Positions 30,586 to 39,372 of a stretch of 64,000 nt of DNA are shown one piece after another. The DNA is from Limobrevibacterium gyesilva (lineage in GTDB: Bacteria > Pseudomonadota > Alphaproteobacteria > Acetobacterales > Acetobacteraceae). Each line of letters opens with the position of its first letter. Positions within the stretch are counted from its first letter, which is position 1. The notes beneath the pieces were generated by a model that saw only the letters and a program-made list of their open reading frames with translations, ran no database searches and had not been told where the DNA came from. The stretch covers positions 248,001 through 312,000 of the forward strand of contig NZ_JAPDNT010000001.1 of the NCBI RefSeq assembly GCF_025989185.1, written 5' to 3'. Made by a program: the position numbers and the translations under genes.

Positions 30586-31664
30586 GCCGATTCGGCCGGG
30601 GGAATCTCGACGATGCGCGCCGGGTCGATCCCGATCCACACGGCGTCGCCGAGGCCATGCACATCCTGGGGCGACGTCGCGACCCGCAGCCGCAGATCCG
30701 ACCCGTCGGGCTGGACGCCGTAATCCCAGTGCTCGCCCAGGAACGCCCGCTCCACGATGCGGCCGGGAAAGCACCAGATACCATCCGCCGCGGGCTGGGT
30801 GCGATGCAGCGCCACGGTGTTCGGCCGCACCGAGAAACTGACCGGGCGCGGCGCCAGCTTCAGCCCGGGGACCATGCCGGCGGGAGCGGCAATACCCGGG
30901 AAGACCGCCATTCCGCCGTCGATATGCCCGTCAAGGAAGTTGGTTCGGCCGATGAAGCCGGCGACGAAGCGGGTGCGTGGCCGGTTGTACAGCGACACCG
31001 GATCGTCCACCTGTTCGATCCGCCCCTGGCTCATCACCACGATGCGGTCGGAGGTGACCATCGCCTCGGACTGGTCGTGCGTGACATAGACCGTCGTGAT
31101 CCGGAACTCGTCGTGCAGCCGCCGGATCTCGGCGCGCATCTCCTCGCGCAGGTTGGCGTCGAGGTTCGACAGCGGCTCGTCCAGCAGCAGCACCTCCGGC
31201 TCGATGACGATGGCGCGCGCCAGGGCGACGCGTTGCTGCTGGCCGCCGGATAACTCGGCCGGATAGCGGTCGGCCAGCGCGCCCAGCCGCACCACGTCCA
31301 GGATCAGGTTCAGCCGGCGCTGCATGTCCTCGCCGGGCATCCGCCGCAGCTTCAGCCCGAAGGCCACGTTCTCGCGCACGGTCATGTTCGGCCAGATCGC
31401 GTAGCTCTGGAAGATCATGGACATGCCGCGCTTTTCCGGCGGCACGACACGGTGGGGGTCGGACAGCAGCGCCCCGTTCATCTCGATCCGCCCGGCCGTC
31501 GGCTTGATGAAGCCCGCGATCATGCGCAGCGTCGTGGTCTTGCCGCAGCCGGACGGGCCCAGCAATGAGACGAACTCGCCCGGCGCCAGCGCCAGCGACA
31601 CGCTCTGCACGGCCGCGGTCTGGCCGAAGCTGCGCCCGAGATCGACGAGTGCGAGCTTGGTCAT
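30582..31664 (-). CDS. ABC importer ATPase, coupled to hydantoinase genes
   Basis: A 360-residue ATPase with Walker A GPSGCGKT (36-43), signature LSGGQ (138-142), Walker B VLLLDEP and switch VTHDQSEAM. The C-terminal TOBE-like part (about 245-355) with FSVRPNTVALH places it in the ferric/polyamine class. It overlaps the permease by 4 bp upstream and hyuB by 4 bp downstream. With the binding protein and permease it forms one importer. The linkage to hydantoinase genes argues for an organic nitrogen substrate rather than iron. Confidence 0.94.
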   Translation of the reverse strand: MTKLALVDLGRSFGQTAAVQSVSLALAPGEFVSLLGPSGCGKTTTLRMIAGFIKPTAGRIEMNGALLSDPHRVVPPEKRGMSMIFQSYAIWPNMTVRENVAFGLKLRRMPGEDMQRRLNLILDVVRLGALADRYPAELSGGQQQRVALARAIVIEPEVLLLDEPLSNLDANLREEMRAEIRRLHDEFRITTVYVTHDQSEAMVTSDRIVVMSQGRIEQVDDPVSLYNRPRTRFVAGFIGRTNFLDGHIDGGMAVFPGIAAPAGMVPGLKLAPRPVSFSVRPNTVALHRTQPAADGIWCFPGRIVERAFLGEHWDYGVQPDGSDLRLRVATSPQDVHGLGDAVWIGIDPARIVEIPPAESA

Positions 31665-33361
31665 GACCGACCCCGGCGCAGCATGAAATCACCCCCGACC
31701 AGACGGAACCCGACGCCCACGATCACGATGGTCGCCGCCAGCAGCAGGAAGCCCAGTGCCGCCAGCCGCTCGAAATTGCCTTCCTCGCTCAGGTCCAGCA
31801 GCATCACCGACATGGTGCGCGTGCGTGGGCCGTACAGAAACATCGCCGTGCTGAGCTCGCGGGTCGCGGGGATGAACACCAGCAGCCACGCGCCGACCAG
31901 GCTGCGCTTCATCAGCGGCGCCATCACCCGGCGCACCGCCAGCAGCCGCCCGCCGCCCAGGATGCGTACCGCCTCCTCCATTTCCGGATTGATGCCGCGA
32001 ATCGCCGCCGAGGCATTCGCGTAGCCGATCGGCAGGAAGCGCGTGGTGAAGGCCAGGATCAGGATCAGCGCCGTGCCGTACAGCGCCAACGGCGGCGGTG
32101 CATAGGCGGCGTAGAAGGCGATGGCGAGCACGATGCCGGGCACCACGAAGGGCGCCATGCACAGGAAGCTCAGCATGCCCGCGAACGGAAGCAGGCGGCG
32201 GTTGACGATATAGGCGATCGACAGCGACAGGCCGATCGCCAGGCATGCGGCCGCCCCGGCATACAGGAAGCTGTTGACAACCGACCGTCCAGCCGTCTCG
32301 TGCTCGAACAGCAGATAGTAGAAATTGCCCAGCGTCAGGTTGGCGAAACTCCAGCCCTGGCCCCAGGCGCGCGCCAGCGCCGCCTGCGACAGCGACGCAT
32401 ATGGCAGCAGCACCGACAGCGACAGCACGAACAGCGCGTAGCCCAGCAGCACGAAGCGCCACGGGCCGAGCGCGATCAGCCGGCGCTCGCCGCCTTTGCC
32501 GGTCAGCGCCACGAAGCCCTTGCGCGCGATCAGCCGCCGCTGCAGGGCGAACATCGCCACCGTGACCAGCAGCAACGGCACCGCATAGGCGGCCGCCACC
32601 TCCGAACGTACGGGTGGACTGAAGAACTGCTGTAGCTGGGTGGTCACCACGTTGAACCGCGCGGGGATGGCGATCAGCGCCGGCGAGCCGAACAGCGCGA
32701 TCGTCTCCAGGAAGGTGACGATCGCGCCGCCGAGGATTGCCGGCAGGACCATCGGCAGCGTCACCTTCAGCACGGTGCGCAGCGTGCCCGCGCCGAGGAT
32801 GTTGGCGGCGTCCTCCATCTCCGACGACACCACGTCCAGTGCCGAGGCGGTAAAGATGAACAGGTATGGGAACGAATAGATGGCGATGATGAAGGTCAGG
32901 CCGGGGAAGGAGTAGATGTCCAGCACCCCCTCCGGCGCTCCGGTCAGCGCCATCCACAGCCGGTTCAGCCAGCCGGCATTGGGGCCCGCGAGCAGGATCC
33001 AGCCGATCGCGCCGAGATAGGGCGGCGTGATGAAAGCCCCCAGCACCATCAGCCGCACCGCGCCCTTCCCCGGCATGTCCGTGCGCGACACCGCCCAGGC
33101 GATCGGCAGCGCGAAGAACAGGCACAGCACGGTGACCGACGCGCCGAGCCACAGCGAGTTCCACAGCGCCTGGACGTAGCGCGGGCGGCCATAGGCGGCG
33201 AGATAGTTGGCGATCGTGAAGGTGCCGGTGTCCGGCGCCTCCAGGCTGGTCAGGATCAGCCGCAGCAGCGGGTTCACGACCAGGAACCCCAGCACCGCGG
33301 CCAGCGCGACCCATAGCAGGATCAGCGGGTCGAACCGGCGCGAGACGACGTGGGCGCGCAT
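31661..33361 (-). CDS. ABC importer permease, two fused transmembrane domains
   Basis: A 566-residue FbpB-like permease with two domains of about six helices each. EAA loops: EMEDAANILGAGTLRTVLKV (about 205) and EMEEAVRILGGGRLLAVRRV (about 485). ATG at 33361 is used, because it shares one base with the stop of the binding protein gene (TGATG). A longer frame from 33385 would overlap that gene. The fused form is characteristic of ferric-type systems, but the context is hydantoinase genes. The last gene-to-gene overlap with the ATPase is 4 bp. Confidence 0.93.
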   Translation of the reverse strand: MRAHVVSRRFDPLILLWVALAAVLGFLVVNPLLRLILTSLEAPDTGTFTIANYLAAYGRPRYVQALWNSLWLGASVTVLCLFFALPIAWAVSRTDMPGKGAVRLMVLGAFITPPYLGAIGWILLAGPNAGWLNRLWMALTGAPEGVLDIYSFPGLTFIIAIYSFPYLFIFTASALDVVSSEMEDAANILGAGTLRTVLKVTLPMVLPAILGGAIVTFLETIALFGSPALIAIPARFNVVTTQLQQFFSPPVRSEVAAAYAVPLLLVTVAMFALQRRLIARKGFVALTGKGGERRLIALGPWRFVLLGYALFVLSLSVLLPYASLSQAALARAWGQGWSFANLTLGNFYYLLFEHETAGRSVVNSFLYAGAAACLAIGLSLSIAYIVNRRLLPFAGMLSFLCMAPFVVPGIVLAIAFYAAYAPPPLALYGTALILILAFTTRFLPIGYANASAAIRGINPEMEEAVRILGGGRLLAVRRVMAPLMKRSLVGAWLLVFIPATRELSTAMFLYGPRTRTMSVMLLDLSEEGNFERLAALGFLLLAATIVIVGVGFRLVGGDFMLRRGRS

Positions 33362-34404
33362 CAGCTGCCGAAGGTATCGCGCCACTGCTCGATCACCTCC
33401 GGGATGCCCTTCTGGATCTCGGCGGTGGACAGGCGGATGATCTTCGCCTCGCTGAACGGCTTCGCGCCCGCCTTGGGCAGGACGCCCGGCCGCAGCGATT
33501 CATTGCGCGACTCGACCGACAGGCGCGCATGATCGTCGCTCAGCAGGAATTCCATGAACAGCCGTGCCGCGTTCGGATGCGGTGCATTTGCCATCACCGC
33601 CGAGGGCGACACCAGCAGCACCGCGCCGTCGGTGGGATAGATCAGCGCCAGCGGATTGCCCTTGTCGGCGCTCATCAGCGTGGTGCCGGAAGGCCCCGCG
33701 GCCACCGACCGCTCGCCGGAATTCAGCATCGTCACCGTGTCGTTCACGGAGCGGCCGATCTGCGGCTGGTTCTTCTCCAGCTTCTCGAAATACTGCCAGC
33801 CATAAAGGTTGCGCATTGCCAGCACCCAGGTGCCGACATAGCCGGAGAAGGCGGGATGCCCCACCGAGATCTGCCGGCGCCATTTCGGATCCAGCAGGTC
33901 GGGCCAGTTCTTCGGCGCGTCCTCCGCCTTCACTTTCTTGGTGTTGTAGGTGATCAGCACCAGCCCGGCGGAAGTCGGGTAGTAGGTGCCGTCGGGGTCC
34001 ACGCCCTGGAACGGCGCGCTGAGTCCGGCGGCGTTCTGCGGCGTGATCTTGGCCAGCAGGCCGCGTTTCTTCAGCGCCTCGTCATGGCCGGGGTCGGTGG
34101 AGCTGAACACGTCACATTGCGCAACATTGTTCTTGATGTCCTGCAACAGCCGCTCATAAGCCACCTGCGCAGTGGTGCGGATCACCGAGACCTTGACGCC
34201 CGGATAGGCGGCGGTGAAGGCGCGGCCGGTGGCCTCGGCGGTCTCGCCGTCGGTATGGGCGGTGTACCAGGTCAGCGTGCCTTCCTTGCGCGCGGCCTCC
34301 ACCAGAGCCTCGAACTCGGCCCGTGCGGGGCGCGGCAGCATCTGCGCGAGCCCCAGTGCCCCAAGTCCGGTTGCCACGCTGCGGCGGCTGATCTTTCCCG
34401 ACAT
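33361..34404 (-). CDS. ABC importer binding protein, twin-arginine-type signal
   Basis: A 347-residue binding protein. The signal contains SRRSVATGLGALGLAQML with a twin arginine, so Tat export of the folded protein is possible. The mature part, FEALVEAARKEGTLTWYTAH, is typical of the AfuA/FbpA-like family 1. It shows TSAGLVLITYNTKKV and GPSGTTLMSADKGNP in the expected order. ATG at 34404 has AAGGGGGG 4-8 nt upstream; the frame runs 27 codons further without support. It opens the leftward operon binding protein, permease, ATPase, hyuB, hyuA, and is divergent from the AtzG-like gene 139 bp away. The ligand is probably an organic nitrogen compound. Confidence 0.92.
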   Translation of the reverse strand: MSGKISRRSVATGLGALGLAQMLPRPARAEFEALVEAARKEGTLTWYTAHTDGETAEATGRAFTAAYPGVKVSVIRTTAQVAYERLLQDIKNNVAQCDVFSSTDPGHDEALKKRGLLAKITPQNAAGLSAPFQGVDPDGTYYPTSAGLVLITYNTKKVKAEDAPKNWPDLLDPKWRRQISVGHPAFSGYVGTWVLAMRNLYGWQYFEKLEKNQPQIGRSVNDTVTMLNSGERSVAAGPSGTTLMSADKGNPLALIYPTDGAVLLVSPSAVMANAPHPNAARLFMEFLLSDDHARLSVESRNESLRPGVLPKAGAKPFSEAKIIRLSTAEIQKGIPEVIEQWRDTFGS

Positions 34405-34543
34405 CGTTCCCCCCTTGGTCTTGCTTGTTGCCGTGGAGCATAAGCGAAAGGCGCGGTCCTGCCATCCCGCGAAGCCGGGCTTCATCCGCGCACGAACTCG
34501 TGGCTATGCTGGCGGCCCAGCTTCCGCGCAGGAGACGTCGCCG

Positions 34544-34732
34544 ATGAAGACAAAAATCAGCGAGGCGGATTTCGCCGTGCTCGCGGCCCAGACCGGACTG
34601 AGGCTCACCGACGCGCAGCGCCGCGAGATCCATGCCGCCTACGGCACCATCGAGGCAATGCTGGCGCGCATCGGCAGCGAGCGCCCGCGCGAGGCCGAGC
34701 CTGCACTGATCTTCCGCGCGGAAACGGAATGA
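34544..34732 (+). CDS. AtzG-like small subunit of an amidase
   Basis: A 62-residue protein of the AtzG/HpxX-like group (DUF4089). In the 1-carboxybiuret and oxalurate pathways such proteins bind and stabilise a GatA-type amidase. The visible features are a helical body, FAVLAAQTGLRLTDAQRREI, and AAYGTIEAMLARIGSERPRE, ending PALIFRAETE. ATG at 34544 has AGGAGAC 7-8 nt upstream. Its stop overlaps the start of the amidase (ATGA), so a 1:1 complex is likely. The family call is from length, position and sequence pattern, and is moderately sure. Confidence 0.75.
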   Translation: MKTKISEADFAVLAAQTGLRLTDAQRREIHAAYGTIEAMLARIGSERPREAEPALIFRAETE

Positions 34733-36117
34733 TGGGCCCGTTCCCGACCATCTCCGAAGCGTCGGCGCAGATCGCCGCCCGCAAGCTCTCGCCGGTGGAG
34801 CTTACCCGCCATTGCCTCGATCGCATCGCCACCCTCAATCCGGTGCTGCACGCCTTCATTCGCCGCACCGAGGACCGCGCGCTGGCCGAGGCGCGCGCTG
34901 CCGAGGCGCGGGTGATGGCGGGGGCGGCAAAGGGCCCGCTCGACGGCATCCCGATCGCGCACAAGGACATCTATAATACCGCCGGCATCGCCACCACCGC
35001 GCACTCCAAGCTGTTGCAGGACCATGTGCCCGCTGCGGACGGCACCGCCGTGCGCCGGCTGGCCGAGGCCGGCACGGTGATGCTGGGCAAGCTCGCCACC
35101 CATGAATTCGCCTTCGGCGGCCCGAGCTTCGACCTGCCCTGGCCACCCGCCCGTAACCCCTGGAACACCGACCACTTCACCGGCGGCAGCAGCAGCGGCA
35201 CCGGGGCGGCGGTGGCGGCGGGCCTGATCCTCGGCGGCACCGGGTCGGATACCGGCGGCTCAATCCGCGGCCCGGCCTCGTTCTGCGGCATCGCGGGCAT
35301 CAAGCCGACTTATGGCCTGGTCAGCCGCGCCGGCATCCAGCCGCTGTCGTTCTCGCTGGACCACGCGGGGCCCATGGCCTGGACGGTCGAGGACTGCGCC
35401 ATGCTGCTGCAGGCCATGGCCGGCCACGATGCTGCGGACCCGGCCAGCGCCGACCGGGCCGTGCCGGATTTCAGCGCGAAGCTCCGCCAGGGCGTGCGCG
35501 GCCTGCGCATCGGCGTGATCCGCCATTTCCACGAAGTCGACGTGCCCGTGGCCGACACCACGCGCCAGGGCATCGAAGCGGCGCTGGAGGTGTGGCGCGG
35601 CCTTGGGGCAGAGATCCGCGACGTCACGCTCTCGCCGCTGACCGACTATCAGGCGGTCGGCATGGTCGTGATGCTTGCCGAAGCCTATGCGGTGCATGAG
35701 CCGTGGCTGAAGACCCGCTTCAACGACTACGGCGAGATCTTCCGCGATCGCATGGCACTGGGCGGAATGATCCGCGCCGCGGACTACGTGCAGGCGCTGC
35801 GCCGGCGGCGGGAGCTGTGGGCGGAAATGAAGGCTGCCTTGGACAGTGTGGACATCCTGGTCACCGCCTCGACCAGCAGCGAGGCACCGCGCATCGACGC
35901 GGCGTTGAAATGGGTGCTGTTCACCACGCCCAATTTCACCTTCCCCTGCAACGTCACCGGCTTTCCGGCGCTGTCGCTGTGCTGCGGCTTCACCCCGGCC
36001 GGGCTGCCGCTATCGCTGCAGCTCATCGCCCGGCCGTTCGATGAAGCGACGCTGTTCCGGGCCGGCCACGCCTACGAGCAGGCAACTCCCTGGCGTGGCC
36101 GGCGGCCTGCCGTTTGA
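34729..36117 (+). CDS. amidase signature family enzyme (GatA/AtzE-like)
   Basis: A 462-residue amidase with the Ser-cisSer-Lys triad: Lys79 in IAHKDIYN, Ser154 in GGSSSGTGA and nucleophile Ser178 in SDTGGSIRGPA. The spacing matches known amidases. It hydrolyses a linear amide or carboxyamide. It overlaps the AtzG-like gene and lies opposite the hydantoinase operon, which would produce N-carbamoyl or related amides, so it may take the next step. A substrate such as a ureido acid or carboxybiuret-like compound is inference. It ends 1 bp before the convergent aldolase stop, with no room for a terminator. Confidence 0.93.
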   Translation: MMGPFPTISEASAQIAARKLSPVELTRHCLDRIATLNPVLHAFIRRTEDRALAEARAAEARVMAGAAKGPLDGIPIAHKDIYNTAGIATTAHSKLLQDHVPAADGTAVRRLAEAGTVMLGKLATHEFAFGGPSFDLPWPPARNPWNTDHFTGGSSSGTGAAVAAGLILGGTGSDTGGSIRGPASFCGIAGIKPTYGLVSRAGIQPLSFSLDHAGPMAWTVEDCAMLLQAMAGHDAADPASADRAVPDFSAKLRQGVRGLRIGVIRHFHEVDVPVADTTRQGIEAALEVWRGLGAEIRDVTLSPLTDYQAVGMVVMLAEAYAVHEPWLKTRFNDYGEIFRDRMALGGMIRAADYVQALRRRRELWAEMKAALDSVDILVTASTSSEAPRIDAALKWVLFTTPNFTFPCNVTGFPALSLCCGFTPAGLPLSLQLIARPFDEATLFRAGHAYEQATPWRGRRPAV

Positions 36118-36118
36118 G

Positions 36119-36928
36119 CTATGCCGGCGCCGGGGTCGCGCCCTTGCCTTCCAGCGCGCGCAGGAAGGAGGCGCGGCGCGACCCGGCTTCCATGATCATG
36201 CCGTGGTCGGACGTGGCCAGGACCATGTGCGCGCCTCGGCTGATGTAATGCGGCGCCCATTCGTCGTCGCCGATGCCGCCCATGCCCACGTATTTGCCGT
36301 GCCTGCGGCAGGCCTCGCCGACGCGGTGATAGGCGTCCTGCACCTTCTGGTGGCCCCATTGCCCGGGGATGCCCATCGTCGTCGTCAGGTCGGTGGTGCC
36401 GATCATCAGCACATCGATGCCCGGCACCCGCGCGATGTCCTCGACATTGCCGATGGCTTCTTCGGTTTCGATCATGGCGCAGACCAGCACCTCGCGGTTG
36501 AGGATGGCCTGCGCCTCGCCCAGGGAAGGACCGCCATACAGGAACGCCGCGGGGGGCGCGCCCCAGCTGCGCCGGCCGATCGGCGGGAACCGGAACGCCT
36601 CGGCCACGCGCTTTGCCTGCGCACCGGTATCGACATGCGGCACGATGATGCCCATGGCGCCGTTGTCGAGTGCGCGTGTGCCCTCGTCCAATGCATCGGC
36701 GCAAACGCGCACGATCGGGGTGATGCCGAGCGGGATCGCCGCGTAGCACATCTGCGAGGCTTCCTGCACCGTAAAGGCGCCGTGCTCGGTGTCGATGAAC
36801 AGCCAATCGTGCCCGGTGGCATGTGCGAGCATGGCGGATGCGGAGGTGCGCAGGTGATAGGCGCAGAAGCCCAGGGCCAGTCTGCTCTCGCGCAGGCGCA
36901 GGAGAGTCGGATTCGGGATCATCGACAC
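36119..36928 (-). CDS. HpcH/HpaI-family aldolase
   Basis: A 269-residue class II aldolase of the HpcH/HpaI family, which cleaves or forms 2-oxo-3-deoxy acids such as 4-hydroxy-2-oxoheptanedioate. Features: WLFIDTEHGAFTVQEASQM, the metal-ligand Glu in VCAMIETEEAIGNVE, and PGIDVLMIGTTDLTTTMG with the Asp ligand. GTG at 36928 is chosen, because AGGAGG lies 9 nt upstream; ATG at 36922 is the alternative. It is divergent from the enolase-superfamily gene, so the two probably share a promoter region and a pathway: dehydration to a 2-oxo-3-deoxy acid, followed by aldol cleavage. Confidence 0.92.
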   Translation of the reverse strand: MSMIPNPTLLRLRESRLALGFCAYHLRTSASAMLAHATGHDWLFIDTEHGAFTVQEASQMCYAAIPLGITPIVRVCADALDEGTRALDNGAMGIIVPHVDTGAQAKRVAEAFRFPPIGRRSWGAPPAAFLYGGPSLGEAQAILNREVLVCAMIETEEAIGNVEDIARVPGIDVLMIGTTDLTTTMGIPGQWGHQKVQDAYHRVGEACRRHGKYVGMGGIGDDEWAPHYISRGAHMVLATSDHGMIMEAGSRRASFLRALEGKGATPAPA

Positions 36929-37048
36929 GCGGTGCTTCCTCCTTGATTTTGGCAGAGGATGACTGCCCGCGGCGGCCTGGGCAATACGCACGGACAGCGA
37001 GGCATGGACGCGTTGCGAAAAATCTGCTGCCCTTTCGACGGTAAAACG

Positions 37049-38239
37049 GTGACCCGGGGGGCCACATTGCGCATCACCGAAGTCGAACCGATCCTGTTGC
37101 GTGGCGATCGGGCCTACCGCGCCGCTGCCGGCGCCGAGGAGGCCACGGACAACGGGGACTGGCAGCTGCTGGTGCGCGTCGGCACCGACGAGGGGCTGAC
37201 CGGCTGGGCCGACGCTGAAACGCTGGCACCGGCGGCAGTGGCGATCATCGCCGGTCAGAGCATGGGCATCATGGGCTTTCGCACCCTGAGCGAGTTGCTG
37301 ATCGGCGAGAACCCGCTGGATGTCGAGCGGCTTTGGGACAAGTTGTATGTCGGCAGCGCCTATTACGGGCGGCGCGGCGTTGCGATGCAGTGCCTGTCCG
37401 CCATCGACAACTGCCTGTGGTCCATCCGCGCCCAGGCCGCCGGCATGTCGCTGGCGCGGCTGCTTGGCGGGCGGCGGCGGGATCGCATCACTGCCTATGC
37501 CTCCACGCTGTTCCGCGAGACGCCGGAAGCGATGGAGGAGGCCGCACGCGGCTATGTTTCGCGGGGCTTCCGTGCGGTGAAATTCGGCTGGGGTGTGTTC
37601 GGCGAGGATCCCGGCCGCGACCGGGAACTGGTGGCCGCGGCGCGGGCGGCATTGGGGCCGGACCGGCACCTGCTGGTTGATCCTGGCTGGTATCCAGTCG
37701 GGTGGAAGACGCCCGGGCCGATGCGCAGCAGGCGGCAGGCGGAGGCGTTGTGCGACTGGCTGGCAGACTATGATGTCGGCTGGGTCGAGGATTTCATCCA
37801 CCCCGAGCGCTTCGACGAATATGCTTATGTGCGCGCCCGCAGCCCCGTGCCGATCGCCGCCGGCGAGCAAGTGGCGACGATCTGGGACTTCCAGCGTTTC
37901 ATTGGCGAAGGCTGTGTGGACGTGATCCAGCCCGACCTGTCGCGCTGCGGCGGGGTGAGCGTGGCCACGAAGGTCGCGGGGCTGGCCGAGCAGGCCGGCA
38001 TCGACCTGGTGCCGCATTCCTGGCTGACGCATCTGTTGACCGGTTACAGCCTGCAACTGATCGCCACTTTGCCTCGTGCCCGCTTCGTGGAGTTCAACGT
38101 CAGCCAGAGTCCGCTGACCGCCGGCATCGCCCGCGCCAGCTTCGCGCTGGACGCCGACGGCGCGGTGCCGATCCCGGACAGCCCGGGCATTGGCGTGGAG
38201 GTGGACCTCGATTTCATTCGCGCGCACCGGGTGAACTGA
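37049..38239 (+). CDS. enolase-superfamily enzyme (mandelate racemase/muconate lactonizing group)
   Basis: An approximately 396-residue enzyme that abstracts a proton next to a carboxylate, usually dehydrating an acid sugar. The N-terminal capping domain starts LRITEVEPILLR. The barrel contains the catalytic Lys in FRAVKFGWG, metal ligands in HLLVDPGWYP (Asp), VGWVEDFIHPE (Glu) and PIAAGEQVATI (Glu), and the general base His in LVPHSWLTH. The start is uncertain: GTG at 37049 is used, TTG at 37067 matches the family N-terminus better, and an ATG lies at 37004. The next gene follows after 2 bp. With the divergent aldolase it suggests acid-sugar or related catabolism. Confidence 0.88.
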   Translation: MTRGATLRITEVEPILLRGDRAYRAAAGAEEATDNGDWQLLVRVGTDEGLTGWADAETLAPAAVAIIAGQSMGIMGFRTLSELLIGENPLDVERLWDKLYVGSAYYGRRGVAMQCLSAIDNCLWSIRAQAAGMSLARLLGGRRRDRITAYASTLFRETPEAMEEAARGYVSRGFRAVKFGWGVFGEDPGRDRELVAAARAALGPDRHLLVDPGWYPVGWKTPGPMRSRRQAEALCDWLADYDVGWVEDFIHPERFDEYAYVRARSPVPIAAGEQVATIWDFQRFIGEGCVDVIQPDLSRCGGVSVATKVAGLAEQAGIDLVPHSWLTHLLTGYSLQLIATLPRARFVEFNVSQSPLTAGIARASFALDADGAVPIPDSPGIGVEVDLDFIRAHRVN

Positions 38240-38241
38240 CC

Positions 38242-39282
38242 ATGACACGCGAAATCGTCCGGCCCGCCGGCCTGGACCTCGAATCTCCTGGGCGGCGGGA
38301 CTACTACGTGGCATTGGAGCACGACTCGATCTGGGGCGACCACCTGATTCCGCTGACGGTGTTCGTCGGTCCGCGGGCGCGGCCCGGGCAAGGCCTGGTG
38401 GCGTTCGGCGCCAACCACGGCAACGAATACGAGGGCCCCGTGGCAATCCGCCATCTGCTGCGGGAGATCGACATCGCCGATGTGACCGGCCGCATCATTC
38501 TGGTGCCAGTGCTGAACGTGGCCGCGTTCCGCGCCGGCACGCGCGACAGCACGCTGGACGACCGGGTCAACCTGAACCGGGCCTTCATCGACGGCGCGGG
38601 CCATCGTGCTGCGCTGGCCGGCATCACCCATCGCATCGCCGACTTCGTTCGCGCCCATCTCTGGCCGCAGGTGCACGTGGTGATTGACCTGCATGCTGGC
38701 GGCCAGGTGGCCCGTTTCGCGCTTGGCACCAGTTTCCACCGGATCGACCATCCCGACCAGGGGCGCCTGATCGAAGAGACCGCGCGCTGGTTCGGCACTC
38801 CGCTGGTGATCACCTACCAGAACGAGACGCCGGGCCTGCTCCCAAGCGAAGCCGAGCGGTTAGGCAAGATCGCCATCGGCGGTGAGTTCGGCTGGGGTGG
38901 GGCGATCCAACCCGAAGGCGTGCGCTACGCCCGCCATGGCGTGCTGGCGGCCGCCATCCATCACGGCCAGCTTCGCGGACAGGTCGACAAGATCGCATAC
39001 CACGCTGACGGCACCCAGCGCCTGGTCGATATGGCGGACCGCGACTGCCTCACCATCGCGCCGTTCGCCGGCCACTACGAGCCGCTGCTGCACTGCGGGA
39101 CGGACGTGGCAAAAGGCGAACAGGTCGGCTGGCTGCACGACTTCGAGCGGCTGGACCTTGATCCCTGGCCCGTGCGCGCCGGCGTGGACGGCATCGTCGT
39201 CGCCCAGGCCTGGGCCGCCCCGGTCCTGCAAGGGCAGCATATCCTTTGCACGGGACGGGTGAAGGGGCGGAAGCCCTTTTGA
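38242..39282 (+). CDS. aspartoacylase/succinylglutamate desuccinylase-like zinc deacylase
   Basis: A 346-residue zinc amidohydrolase that removes an acyl group from an N-acylated amino acid or amine. Zinc ligands: His59 and Glu62 in GANHGNEYEG, and His151 in VVIDLHAGGQ. The domain ends with a beta-rich part (AGVDGIVVAQAWAAPVLQGQ) that resembles the family C-terminal lid, also seen in the ectoine-derived deacetylase DoeB. ATG at 38242 follows the enolase gene by 2 bp, so one operon is clear. Together with the amidase and hydantoinase genes it supports a region for breaking down N-substituted amino acids. The exact acyl group is unknown. Confidence 0.9.
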   Translation: MTREIVRPAGLDLESPGRRDYYVALEHDSIWGDHLIPLTVFVGPRARPGQGLVAFGANHGNEYEGPVAIRHLLREIDIADVTGRIILVPVLNVAAFRAGTRDSTLDDRVNLNRAFIDGAGHRAALAGITHRIADFVRAHLWPQVHVVIDLHAGGQVARFALGTSFHRIDHPDQGRLIEETARWFGTPLVITYQNETPGLLPSEAERLGKIAIGGEFGWGGAIQPEGVRYARHGVLAAAIHHGQLRGQVDKIAYHADGTQRLVDMADRDCLTIAPFAGHYEPLLHCGTDVAKGEQVGWLHDFERLDLDPWPVRAGVDGIVVAQAWAAPVLQGQHILCTGRVKGRKPF

Positions 39283-39372
39283 TCCCCTTACATTAACCGG
39301 TGTGGGGACGGAGGCCCGAGGTACGCCGCTGCAGGCGACCCTTGCCCCGGGGGCTCCACCCCAAGGTGCGGT

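Noticed and set aside
36119-38446. 775-codon minus frame through the enolase gene
   Set aside because: Only the 36119-36928 part is the aldolase; the rest is antisense shadow of a clear plus-strand gene.
39300-39372. Hairpin between the deacylase and importer ATPase genes
   Set aside because: The CCTTG/CAAGG arms are short and the loop too long to claim a terminator.
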